From: DASZXJ01 sp035545895
GTDB lineage: Bacteria > Planctomycetota > Phycisphaerae > Tepidisphaerales > Tepidisphaeraceae
Length of the DNA stretch: 17,036 bases
NCBI GenBank assembly: GCA_035545895.1
Contig: DASZXJ010000065.1
Span: 1-17,036 of the forward strand
Reading direction: 5' to 3'
In this document: in pieces, positions 6,979 to 14,672 of the stretch
Layout: the number at the start of each line of letters is the position of its first letter
Position numbering within the stretch: the stretch's first letter is position 1
Position numbers and translations under genes: made by a program
Notes under the pieces: generated by a model
Told to the model about the DNA's origin: nothing
Databases searched by the model: none
Seen by the model: the letters and a program-made list of their open reading frames with translations, nothing else

Positions 6979-9303
6979 CTACTCAACCAGCACCTTTCCT
7001 CCGTCATTTTTTTCCTTGACCGCCTGTTCCGCATCCAGGCTCCTGCTGCGATTTAAATCCATGACGACCATCAACGACACCAGCCATGCCAGGGTTGATT
7101 CCGCACCTTCGTTGAGGTTTGGGCCGTCCACCTTCATTCCGTCACGACAGCCGCCTGTATGATAATCGTAAAGCGTGGAATGGGTTTCGTTATTCCCTGT
7201 AAACCATGCGAGCACATTTCGCGCCTGATCGAACCACCATTCTTCGCCGCTAATTCGATACGCCGCCGCGCACGCTTCCACAAGAGCCATCGCTTCGATC
7301 GGCTGTTGATCGAACCGCGCTCGTTTGCCGCCTCGATCCAGCCATCCATTGTTGCCGATCAAGCTGATTCGGCCATCTTCCACGGTTTGCAGATTAACCA
7401 GCCACTTGAGCGATCTGAAACCCTGCTCGAGCATTTCCGAATCGCCGATGTTGTGTCCGGTCAGCAAGAGCGCATGAGGAAGCTTTGCGTTGTCATACGT
7501 CACTTTGTCTTCGCACCATGGCCAATTTGCATCCGAGTTGCCGCGGAACTGGGCAAACAACCGCTCGCTCAATGTTTTGCGTATTCGTCGCGAAGGGCTG
7601 TCTCCATTAAATCTGGCCAAATAGTTGTTGATTCCAATCAGGGTAAACGCCCACGCCCGCGGTGAAGTGAACGTTTCCAGATGCTCCAGAGACTCCTGAT
7701 ACAGCCGGGTTGATAGAGCAAGAACCGCATCGTTGTGGGTCAACATTGCGGCCGTGCCAAGTCCCCAGATCGCCCGGCCATGCCCGTCTTCGCTGCCGAC
7801 CTCTTCAAGCCATTTGCGATCATAACTCATGAAATTGCGAAACCGCTTGGCCGTGGGATTGAATGCGTGATGGATGAATGCCAGATAGGTGTCGATCATC
7901 GGCAGGACCGAATCGTCCTGCGTCAGGTCGTGGTACATATGGGCCGTCAACAGGGCGCGAGCGATATCGTCGGTGCAATAGCCATGCTCGCGATGGGGAA
8001 CCGCATAAACGGCATGCTGAAGCATGCCCGTATCGTCGGTCAGACGTCGCATGTGCGCAAGATTGAGATCGGGCAGGCTGGTCAGATCGATCGTTTCAAC
8101 GCGTGACTGCGTGATCGGTCTGGGCGAGCGACGGCGGTCGCGCAAAACGCGTTCGGCGAGCGAAACATAGGCGCGCCCCACCGATTTCCAGATCATCGGC
8201 CTGGAATATAAATATGCACGCTTGCGAATGGCGTGACGCTGCGTCTCGTTGTCCAACAGCTCAATGATGATGTCGGCCAATTTTTCGGAATCGCCAAACG
8301 GAAACAGTCGTCCTCGACCATCGGCGAGCATTTCTTCGGCATGCCAATACGGAGTGGATACCACAACCTTCCCCGCCCCCAGCGCGTAGGCCAGGGTTCC
8401 CGAAGTAATCTGCGCCTTGTTGGGATAAGGAGTCAGATAAATATCAGCGACGCCAAGATAACGGCTCAATTCATCGAGCGTAGCAAAACGGTTATGAAAT
8501 CGAACATTCTGCTCCAGGCCAAGGTCCTTGACCATGGCTTCAAGGGAGTTGCGATACGCATTTCCCTGCGAACGCAGCAGATGCGGATGGGTGGCTCCTA
8601 AAACGATGTAGACCACGTCGGGATGAGCCGACACCACGCGAGGCAGCGCCTTGATCGCGACTTCAATTCCCTTGCTGGGCGACAACAAGCCGAAGGTGAG
8701 CAAGACGCGCTTGCCCTCCACGCCAAACTGGTCGCTGTAAAAATGAGGATCGACAAAAGGCATGTCTGGAATGCCGTGGGGAATCACCGCGATCTTGTCG
8801 TCGGAGACTTCATAGATATTTTTAAGCATTCCCCGTGCGAGCTCGCTCATGACGATGACGCGATCGCTTTCATTGGCCAGTTCGCGAAGGACACGATGTT
8901 GGCCAGGCGAAGGCTCGGCCAGCACCGTATGCAGGGTTGACATCACCGGCATTCGCAGCCTGCGAACCAGGTCAAGCACATGACTGCCATCGCGGCCCCC
9001 AAATAAGCCAAATTCGTGCTGAATGAGCGCAACATCAACGTCGTTAATGTTCAAAAGCTCGGCCGCCGTCGTATATTCCACCTGCCGATGCTGGGGAATT
9101 TGCAGGCGTACTTCGTCAGGATAGGGATAACCGCCAATGTTATCATCGATTGCTAAAACCGTCGTCTGGCGATCACCAAGCTGCTCCGCAATCGAATCTC
9201 GCAGATCCTTTGAAAAAGTGGCAATGCCGCATTGCCGAGGAACATAACTTCCCACCAAGGCAAACGACTTGACTGACGTACTTCTAGGCTTCTGTTCGTT
9301 CAT
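6979..9303 (-). CDS. GT4 glycosyltransferase fused to a C-terminal helical glycosidase-like domain
   Basis: Residues 1-390 are a GT-B, family 4 retaining glycosyltransferase. It has an N-terminal acceptor domain with a glycine-rich loop (QCGIATFSKDL, 24-34), QHEFGLFGG (95-103), FGLLSPSKGIE (204-214), and the nucleotide-sugar region TPYPNKAQITSGTLAYALGAGK (291-312) with HAEEML (321-326). Residues 405-750 form an all-helical domain with short conserved acidic and aromatic patches (REHGYCTDDIARALL, WPWCEDKVTYDNAKLPHALL, FDQQPIEA, NEGAESTLAWL), typical of an (alpha/alpha)6 barrel. It may be a glycoside-processing or acceptor-binding module. No signal peptide or membrane span is visible, so it should be cytosolic. 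The 25-nt gap to the GH130 gene implies a shared operon. The nucleotide-sugar donor and the product are unknown; mannose is a guess from GH130. Confidence 0.85.
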   Translation of the reverse strand: MNEQKPRSTSVKSFALVGSYVPRQCGIATFSKDLRDSIAEQLGDRQTTVLAIDDNIGGYPYPDEVRLQIPQHRQVEYTTAAELLNINDVDVALIQHEFGLFGGRDGSHVLDLVRRLRMPVMSTLHTVLAEPSPGQHRVLRELANESDRVIVMSELARGMLKNIYEVSDDKIAVIPHGIPDMPFVDPHFYSDQFGVEGKRVLLTFGLLSPSKGIEVAIKALPRVVSAHPDVVYIVLGATHPHLLRSQGNAYRNSLEAMVKDLGLEQNVRFHNRFATLDELSRYLGVADIYLTPYPNKAQITSGTLAYALGAGKVVVSTPYWHAEEMLADGRGRLFPFGDSEKLADIIIELLDNETQRHAIRKRAYLYSRPMIWKSVGRAYVSLAERVLRDRRRSPRPITQSRVETIDLTSLPDLNLAHMRRLTDDTGMLQHAVYAVPHREHGYCTDDIARALLTAHMYHDLTQDDSVLPMIDTYLAFIHHAFNPTAKRFRNFMSYDRKWLEEVGSEDGHGRAIWGLGTAAMLTHNDAVLALSTRLYQESLEHLETFTSPRAWAFTLIGINNYLARFNGDSPSRRIRKTLSERLFAQFRGNSDANWPWCEDKVTYDNAKLPHALLLTGHNIGDSEMLEQGFRSLKWLVNLQTVEDGRISLIGNNGWLDRGGKRARFDQQPIEAMALVEACAAAYRISGEEWWFDQARNVLAWFTGNNETHSTLYDYHTGGCRDGMKVDGPNLNEGAESTLAWLVSLMVVMDLNRSRSLDAEQAVKEKNDGGKVLVE

Positions 9304-9535
9304 TCTTTATACATGTCTGCGCGGCTCGGTTAGCCGTCAATAGGCCAACCCCTGATAATAGGCTATGTGCTTTGGCGGGCCAACTTGAAAAGTATTTCTG
9401 CAAGTCGTCTTTGAGATTCATGAAAATGAAATGCTCGCGTTCCGATAGTCGGATTATCAAGCAATCGCATGGCTGCAAGCGCGTTCCCGCAGAGACGTAA
9501 TCGTGAGTCACGGCCGGCAGGCGGGGGCGGATCAT
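9284..9535 (-). CDS. small hypothetical reading frame between the GH105 and GT4 genes, probably not real
   Basis: This 83-codon frame fills the gap between the GH105-type gene and the GT4 gene. Its ATG overlaps the upstream stop in an ATGA arrangement, and its end overlaps the GT4 start by 20 bp, which would suit translational coupling. Against it: no recognisable domain, a patchy composition, and a better reading of the same DNA as a leader containing the candidate promoter at 9355-9383. An internal ATG (MNLKDDLQKYF) gives a shorter alternative. Confidence 0.2.
   Translation of the reverse strand: MIRPRLPAVTHDYVSAGTRLQPCDCLIIRLSEREHFIFMNLKDDLQKYFSSWPAKAHSLLSGVGLLTANRAAQTCIKNERTEA
9355..9383 (-). 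promoter_or_regulatory. candidate promoter for the GT4-GH130 pair
   Basis: On the minus strand, TTGGCC (9378-9383) and TATTAT (9355-9360) are spaced 17 bp apart, matching the -35 at 4 of 6 and the -10 at 5 of 6. Transcription would begin near 9348, about 45 nt before the GT4 ATG. A promoter here would let the GT4-GH130 pair be expressed independently of the upstream GH105 gene. Confidence 0.35.
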
Positions 9536-10704
9536 TTCACTTCCGGCTTGAAACTGTTCAGCAGAGATACTTCTTCTGTTGACAATTGCATCGTATAAAT
9601 TTCGCTCGCCGCCATCAAAAAAGCACCCTGTGAATATTCCTTGAAAGAACCCACCACAGGCGCAACGGGTGCCGCTCCAACGGGCTGGGCATATTCAACG
9701 GCTCCCTCGGCAGTCACAATGCTGCATAGCCCCGCCCAGGCCTTGAGCGCAACCGGCAGATATGTTTTGCGATCGAGATAGCCCCGATTCACGCCTGCAA
9801 GCATTCCAAAGCAGAAAAAACCGGTTCCGCTGCTCTCAGGCGTGGTCAGCCATGTCGCCTCATTCAAGCTGGTGCGCCACATGCCATCTTCACCTTGATA
9901 TTTCACCAGAACATCAGTCATCTTCTTGAATAGATCCACATATTGCTGTCTTTTCGGATCATCTTTTGGAATGTAATCCAGCGTGCGAATCAGCCCACCA
10001 TATACCCAGCCATTGCCGCGACTCCAGAAGATTTTTTTGCCGGATGGCGATTTCCGTTTATCGAAGAAATAGCTGTCATCCCGGAAGAACAATCCTTCCG
10101 ACTGGTCAAAGAGATAAGCCGTCGTATCCCAATAAAGCGAATGCATCAGGTCGAGATATCGCTTGTCTCCCGAAGCCGCGGACATTCTTGCCATCGCCGG
10201 CGGTGCCATAAATAGCGCATCACACCACCACCAGACGTTGCGACCCACGAACGCAGCGCTGGCCGGGCCATGTTCAACTTCGGCATGCGTTACAGTCTGC
10301 CTGGTGAGATATTGCTCAAACCGTGATTGCACATCCGCGATCATCTGCGGCTGTTTTCCCCGCATGTACATTTCGAGATATGCCTGTCCCACCGCCATGT
10401 CGTCGGCGTGGAAAGTGCGACGATCCAGCTTCCACTGCGTGGCTTCCGCCCATTTCTTTGCGGCTTGATAAAACGATTCATCGCCCGTGGCTTTATAGTC
10501 GGCCAAAACTCCCGTCCAAAACGGTGCGGCCTGCCAGTTGGTCGAAGCTGTATTCCCATATGCGCGGATTTGGAAATCCGCGACCCGATGCATCAACTGT
10601 TTGAGTTCATCAGCCTGATAAAACGGACGTGACGTCTGGGCAAATAGCGAACTCGACAGAAAAACCGACAGGAAGGTTGCGCAGCGGTTCATGGCCGCCA
10701 GCAT
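9532..10704 (-). CDS. exported GH88/GH105-type unsaturated uronyl hydrolase
   Basis: (Alpha/alpha)6-barrel glycosidase of the GH88/GH105 group, whose members remove the unsaturated uronic acid that polysaccharide lyases leave on pectin or other uronate-containing oligosaccharides. Diagnostic motifs are FHADDMAVGQAYLEMY (98-113), WWWCDALFMAPPAMARM (158-174, with Asp162 matching the catalytic Asp of the YteR type), FWSRGNGWVYGGLIRTLDYIP (226-246), and ESSGTGFFCFGMLAG. The N-terminus has a signal peptide (hydrophobic run FLSVFLSSSLFA), so the enzyme is exported. A second ATG at 10692 (MNRCATFL) would give a cleaner signal peptide. Length, 390 residues, is typical. It lies 33 nt downstream of a membrane-protein pair on the same strand; no lyase, transporter or other pectin gene is nearby, so its substrate is uncertain. 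Confidence 0.87.
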   Translation of the reverse strand: MLAAMNRCATFLSVFLSSSLFAQTSRPFYQADELKQLMHRVADFQIRAYGNTASTNWQAAPFWTGVLADYKATGDESFYQAAKKWAEATQWKLDRRTFHADDMAVGQAYLEMYMRGKQPQMIADVQSRFEQYLTRQTVTHAEVEHGPASAAFVGRNVWWWCDALFMAPPAMARMSAASGDKRYLDLMHSLYWDTTAYLFDQSEGLFFRDDSYFFDKRKSPSGKKIFWSRGNGWVYGGLIRTLDYIPKDDPKRQQYVDLFKKMTDVLVKYQGEDGMWRTSLNEATWLTTPESSGTGFFCFGMLAGVNRGYLDRKTYLPVALKAWAGLCSIVTAEGAVEYAQPVGAAPVAPVVGSFKEYSQGAFLMAASEIYTMQLSTEEVSLLNSFKPEVK

Positions 10705-10737
10705 AACATTCCGGCATGCGATTCGCGATGAAGCCGG

Positions 10738-11415
10738 CTACTTCTTCTTCGCCCCTTCAGGATTGCCGAGCTGGGTCTGCTGATAAATCAGACCGAGGAT
10801 CATCGGGAAGAAAATCGCCATCGCGAGCAAACCGGGTTGGCCCTGCATATTGGCGGTAATCTTTGGGGCCAGTTCGGGATATTTGTAGATCAATCCGAGT
10901 ATGCCAAAGATCAGCATCACCGACCCCTGCAGGCTGGTATACATGATGACGCTTGCCCGGAAGACGATGAACGAAAGCATGCCGAATGCGATGAGGCCCA
11001 TGAGCGCCCCCGCCCACGCCAGGTTGCCGTCGAGTCCGACCGCCCGCCAGATGCTCGCGCCAAGCAGTGCGCCGAACAGTCCACCCATGACTGCGACTGC
11101 ATATTTCATCAACGGCCACGCTGCCGCCGCCGCCACCACGCCGCCAACACACGCGCCAGCGGCAAACGAACCAAGGTGTTGTCCCACGCGCCCGCCGATG
11201 AATGCTCCAACGAGGCCCGCATTGATCGTGACCAGCGCCTTGAAGATGTACCAACCAAATAGCAGGTAAACGACGCCCGCCATCACCAGGATCGCCGCTT
11301 CGCCGGGGCGCATGTCCTGACACCATTGCAGCAAATCAGTCTGCACCGGCCAATGAGACGGCAGATGAAACAATGCCCAAATGCTATTTGCATGTTCCGT
11401 ATCTTGCGGATTCAT
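10738..11415 (-). CDS. multi-span membrane protein of unknown function (second of a pair)
   Basis: About seven hydrophobic segments with many Gly/Ala residues (for example AGLVGAFIGGRVGQHLG and AVAVMGGLFGALLGASIW) make this an integral inner-membrane protein. The tail GNPEGAKKK is short and basic. I prefer the ATG at 11415 (225 residues), because AAAAGG lies 8 nt upstream; a TTG at 11436 would add seven residues. The glycine-packed helices resemble DUF4203/TMEM198-like proteins, but that is only an impression. The gene directly upstream encodes a membrane protein of similar size with a similar Lys-rich tail, so the two may be diverged duplicates that form a hetero-oligomer. No enzyme motif is visible. 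Confidence 0.8.
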   Translation of the reverse strand: MNPQDTEHANSIWALFHLPSHWPVQTDLLQWCQDMRPGEAAILVMAGVVYLLFGWYIFKALVTINAGLVGAFIGGRVGQHLGSFAAGACVGGVVAAAAAWPLMKYAVAVMGGLFGALLGASIWRAVGLDGNLAWAGALMGLIAFGMLSFIVFRASVIMYTSLQGSVMLIFGILGLIYKYPELAPKITANMQGQPGLLAMAIFFPMILGLIYQQTQLGNPEGAKKK

Positions 11416-11436
11416 AAGCCACACCTTTTCAAACAA

Positions 11437-12177
11437 TCAATCGTCATGGTCATCCTTAGGCTTCTTCTTGCCCGCCTTGGCGCCCGCGGGCCTGGGGCTG
11501 AGTTTCCATTGCACCAAGGCGCCGAGCGATACGACTGCACCGAGAATCGAAGCCTGCGCCCAGATCGGCGAGGGGACCTTTGCAAGCCATTGAGGCTGGC
11601 CGAAATTAACCGCTGCGACACCCATCGCCGCCAACATTGTTGCGCCGGTCAGACTCCAGCAAAGCACCGTGGAGAACTTTGGCCACATGATCATCATCGC
11701 CAAGCCGCTCACCATTGCAGCGCCACAGGCAAAGGGCATGATTCGAACCACGCCCGGCGGCATTCCCTGCCAAAGCGCGGTTGAATAGGAAACAATCGTC
11801 GTGTTGGCATCGATCGCCGGCCAGGTCCACTCCGTCCCGTTTCGCAACGCGATCCAGCAAGCCAGCGCCGCCCAGGATGCCAATATCATTCCAAAGCCAA
11901 TACCCACCCACATGGCGCTGATTGCATACCCGGTAATTCCCAGGATCAGCGCCCCGCCAACCGCGGGTCCCGCGCCGCTCACATTCCAGCCCAGCCACTC
12001 CGGCAGGTGCATGCCGATGACAGCGCCGAGCAAGACGGTCGCCAGCGTGAGAATCATTCGGCTATAGCGTGCGCCAAGCAGCCAGATGCCCGCGCCAATC
12101 AGGCTGCCGACGATCGCCAGCGTCAATCCGCCGTTGCCCGCGTTCTGCGGAAGAAATTGAAGCCATTCCTGAATCAA
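11437..12177 (-). CDS. multi-span membrane protein of unknown function (first of a pair)
   Basis: An integral membrane protein with about seven hydrophobic segments (LTLAIVGSLIGAGIWLLGARYSRMI and ILTLATVLLGAVIGMHL near the N-terminus; AVGGALILGITGYAISAMWVGIGFGMILASWAALACWIAL in the middle) and a charged, lysine-rich tail (AGKKKPKDDHDD) probably facing the cytosol. The TTG at 12177 is chosen because AGAGG lies about 4 nt upstream; another TTG at 12192 would add five residues and has no ribosome site. The stop lies about 20 nt before the ATG of the next membrane gene, so the two are surely co-transcribed. Divergent from pheA. No family is recognised with confidence. Confidence 0.8.
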   Translation of the reverse strand: MIQEWLQFLPQNAGNGGLTLAIVGSLIGAGIWLLGARYSRMILTLATVLLGAVIGMHLPEWLGWNVSGAGPAVGGALILGITGYAISAMWVGIGFGMILASWAALACWIALRNGTEWTWPAIDANTTIVSYSTALWQGMPPGVVRIMPFACGAAMVSGLAMMIMWPKFSTVLCWSLTGATMLAAMGVAAVNFGQPQWLAKVPSPIWAQASILGAVVSLGALVQWKLSPRPAGAKAGKKKPKDDHDD

Positions 12178-12275
12178 GAGACCTCTTACCAATTATCGGC
12201 CCAGAAGTGCTGTTTTCTTGCGTCCCCCGGGCCGTCGGTTTGCTTCCGCCGCCTCGCGCCGATAAAAGAGCTATT

Positions 12276-13370
12276 ATGTCCGCCGCAACCCCTTCTCCAG
12301 GCCCATTGGACCCGCTCCGAGCCAAGATCGATGAATTGGACGAAAAGATCGTTCAATTGCTCAACGATCGTGCCGAATTCGTCGTGGAGATTGGCAAACT
12401 CAAACTGGCATCCAATTCGCCGATCTATGCCCCGGAGCGGGAAAAGGCCGTTCTCGAGCGCATTCGCAAACTCAATCAGGGTCCTTTGTCAGATCGATGC
12501 CTGGAAGCCGTTTATCGCGAACTGATGAGCGGTTCGTTCGCGCTCGAAAAACCGTTGCGAATCGGGTTCCTGGGGCCATTGGGAACATTCTCCCACGCCG
12601 CGGCTGTGCGAAAGTTCGGCAGCAGCGTCGAGTACGTGGATTTGGCGGACATCTCGAGCGTCTTTGAGGAAGTGGTTCGCGGACATTCCGATTATGGCAT
12701 GGTGCCGGTCGAAAACAGCATTCACGGCGGAGTGATCGATACGCTCGATGCGTTTCTCAACAGCTCAGCGCGCATCTGCGCGGAAGTCAAAATCACCATC
12801 CACCACAACCTTTTGGCCAAGGTTCCATGGGAACAGGTCAAACGAATTTATTCCAAGCCCGAGATCTTCACACAGTGTCGCAACTGGCTGGCCTCGGTTG
12901 CGAAGGGACGCGACATTCAGTCTGCCGCCAGTTCCAGTCAGGCGGCGGAACTGGCCTCGCGCGAAGCAGGCGCTGCCGCGATCGGCTCAACCATGGCGGG
13001 CGAGTTGTATGGATTGCATCTGCTGTTTGAAAACATCGAGGACAATCCTGACAACGTGACCCGATTTTTCGTCATCGGCCGCGAGCCCGCCAAGCGCACC
13101 GGCGACGACAAGACCGCCATCCTGTTCACCACCGCACATAAACCTGGCGCGCTGGCGGAAGTCCTGGACGTCTTTCGCGACAATGGCATTAACCTGACCG
13201 ATATTGAAAAACGCCCGAGCAAGAAAGTGAACTGGGAATACTACTTCTTCATCGACGCCCAAGGCCACGCCGACGATGCCGAAATGAAAAAAGCCATCAA
13301 CGAAGCCAGGCAGCATTGCCTGCAATTGACCGTGCTTGGAAGTTATCCGCGGGCAACGGATGTGCTGTAG
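12276..13370 (+). CDS. pheA: bifunctional chorismate mutase / prephenate dehydratase (P-protein)
   Basis: Converts chorismate to prephenate and then to phenylpyruvate for phenylalanine synthesis. Residues about 11-92 form an AroQ-type chorismate mutase in which Arg15, Arg32, Lys43, Arg55 and Glu56 line up with the E. coli active site. Prephenate dehydratase follows (about 95-275: IGFLGPLGTFSHAAA, VPVENSIHGGVIDTLD, and NVTRFFVIG with the catalytic TRF). An ACT domain closes the protein (about 285-355, KPGALAEVLDVF and the phenylalanine-binding motif as EKRP rather than the usual ESRP). The ATG at 12276 is supported by AAGAG 5 nt upstream; the frame stays open further upstream but that part is not PheA-like. 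It stands alone, divergent from the membrane pair, and no attenuator is evident. Confidence 0.96.
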   Translation: MSAATPSPGPLDPLRAKIDELDEKIVQLLNDRAEFVVEIGKLKLASNSPIYAPEREKAVLERIRKLNQGPLSDRCLEAVYRELMSGSFALEKPLRIGFLGPLGTFSHAAAVRKFGSSVEYVDLADISSVFEEVVRGHSDYGMVPVENSIHGGVIDTLDAFLNSSARICAEVKITIHHNLLAKVPWEQVKRIYSKPEIFTQCRNWLASVAKGRDIQSAASSSQAAELASREAGAAAIGSTMAGELYGLHLLFENIEDNPDNVTRFFVIGREPAKRTGDDKTAILFTTAHKPGALAEVLDVFRDNGINLTDIEKRPSKKVNWEYYFFIDAQGHADDAEMKKAINEARQHCLQLTVLGSYPRATDVL

Positions 13371-13736
13371 TCATTCCGAATAATCATAAATGACATATTT
13401 CGCGACCAACGGCTTGAGCGTGCGCTCCACCGCTGCGAGATGAACCGGGTGCTGGCCGTAACTTTTGAGGGCTGCTTCATCCTTGAATTTCATGACGATT
13501 GCCACATCAAAGCTCGAATCCACTGCCGGACGAGTTGACGGCAACACTCGGCCCGCCGAAACGTGAACGATGCCGGGAATTTTTGTGAACGATTTGCCGT
13601 CATCGATCAGTTGCTGTCTGGCTTGCTCGTCTCCGGGATTTTTTAGCCAGCAAACAACGACATGAGTGACATGCGCCCGCTGACAGGAAACGCAAAGTGC
13701 AGCCGCCAGCAGAAAGACGAGGCATTTCGTTTTCAT
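13371..13736 (-). CDS. small exported Dabb-domain (stress-responsive alpha/beta-barrel) protein
   Basis: After a signal peptide (KTKCLVFLLAAALCVSC) the mature part has the dimeric alpha/beta-barrel layout of Dabb proteins: an opening strand HVTHVVVCWLK, a helix, IPGIVHVSAGR, a central strand SSFDVAIVMKFKDEAALKSYGQHPVH, and the closing strand KYVIYDYSE. Cys18 could be a lipoprotein cysteine, though the lipobox is imperfect (Cys rather than Leu at -3). The ATG at 13736 is chosen over longer in-frame extensions because those lie inside queG, and because ATG/TGA overlap there gives translational coupling. Dabb domains occur in plant stress proteins and some polyketide cyclases; no substrate can be inferred. 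The stop directly abuts the convergent pheA stop. Confidence 0.8.
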   Translation of the reverse strand: MKTKCLVFLLAAALCVSCQRAHVTHVVVCWLKNPGDEQARQQLIDDGKSFTKIPGIVHVSAGRVLPSTRPAVDSSFDVAIVMKFKDEAALKSYGQHPVHLAAVERTLKPLVAKYVIYDYSE

Positions 13737-14662
13737 TGTTTGGCATTCTCCAAAATGGCCCGCGCGTTGTTTTGCAGGATCGGCAATTTCACCCGTTTGA
13801 TGGGACTGCCGCGAAATGTCCGGCTGTAATCTTCCTGCCGCCAGTTCAACAACTCCTGCAGATTGATCGTGCCGTCGGGAAATCGGGTTTGAACATTTGG
13901 ATCCGATGCAATCGGAGCCTCGCTGTTCCATGGACAAACTTCCTGGCAAATATCGCAACCGAAAATCCAATCGTTCAGGTTGCCCCGATATTCTGCAGGG
14001 ATTTCATCCCGCAGCTCGATGGTGAGATAGGAAATGCATTTGCGAGCATCGAGCTGGTATGGTGCGGTGATCGCTTGGGTGGGGCAGGCATCGATGCATC
14101 TTCGGCAGGTGCCACATCGATCGATGGCCGGTTCGTCCGGCGGGAGCTCCAAAGTCGTAATCACTTCCCCAAGCAACACCCAGGATCCAATCTGCTGGTT
14201 GATGATGCAGGTATTTTTCCCCAGCCAGCCAACGCCCGCGCGAGCGGCCAGTTCTTTTTCCATTACCGGGGCCGTATCAACCGCGCATCGAGTTTGCGAC
14301 CCAGGGACAACCGAATGAATCCAGTCAGCGAGCTTATGTAATCGGGATTTCAGAAAATCATGGTAATCATCCCCCAGCGCATACCGCGCAACGCGCCCGC
14401 TTGCGGCTGAGCGCGAACCTTCCAATTTCTGGCAATAATTGATCGCCAGGCAAATGACGCTCTTTGCATCGGGAACATACCTCGCCGGATCGATCCGCTC
14501 TTCAAACCGCCGGCGGAGATACTCCATGTTTCCGCCGCGCCCGTCATCCAGCCATTGCCGAAGATAGGCCTGATATCTGGACGGCTCGGCCGGCGCAATT
14601 CCCACCAGATCAAATCCGATACGTTTGGCCTGTTGCTTGATTTGCAGGGACAATTCATGCAT
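13733..14662 (-). CDS. queG: epoxyqueuosine reductase QueG
   Basis: Cobalamin- and [4Fe-4S]-dependent enzyme that reduces epoxyqueuosine to queuosine in the wobble position of tRNAs for Asp, Asn, His and Tyr. The 309-residue product has the expected N-terminal domain with catalytic Asp129 in AVDTAPVMEKELAARAGVGWLGKNT, then a ferredoxin-like pair of clusters: CGTCRRCIDACP (Cys183, 186, 189, 193), Cys209, and CDICQEVCPWN (Cys236, 239, 243). It ends after the GSPIKR segment without the longer C-terminal HEAT-like extension of the E. coli enzyme; short forms are common. The ATG at 14662 is chosen because the upstream in-frame codons lie in the preceding gene. It lies 10 nt after the DUF1992 stop and overlaps the following gene. 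No other queuosine genes are in the window. Confidence 0.95.
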   Translation of the reverse strand: MHELSLQIKQQAKRIGFDLVGIAPAEPSRYQAYLRQWLDDGRGGNMEYLRRRFEERIDPARYVPDAKSVICLAINYCQKLEGSRSAASGRVARYALGDDYHDFLKSRLHKLADWIHSVVPGSQTRCAVDTAPVMEKELAARAGVGWLGKNTCIINQQIGSWVLLGEVITTLELPPDEPAIDRCGTCRRCIDACPTQAITAPYQLDARKCISYLTIELRDEIPAEYRGNLNDWIFGCDICQEVCPWNSEAPIASDPNVQTRFPDGTINLQELLNWRQEDYSRTFRGSPIKRVKLPILQNNARAILENAKQ

Positions 14663-14672
14663 CGAGATATTT

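Noticed and set aside
7159..7665. 168-codon plus-strand frame opposite the GT4 helical domain
   Set aside because: It is antisense to conserved motifs of that domain and has no family resemblance.
12069..12275. Upstream in-frame extension of pheA
   Set aside because: The added residues are Arg/Pro-rich, overlap the divergent membrane gene, and precede a good ribosome site and ATG at 12276 that fit the normal P-protein start.
13737..13970. N-terminal extension of the Dabb protein
   Set aside because: The extension is a shadow of queG; the ATG at 13736 gives a signal peptide and overlaps the queG stop.
13697..14341. 214-codon plus-strand frame opposite queG
   Set aside because: It is antisense to conserved cluster-binding motifs of queG and has no recognisable domain.
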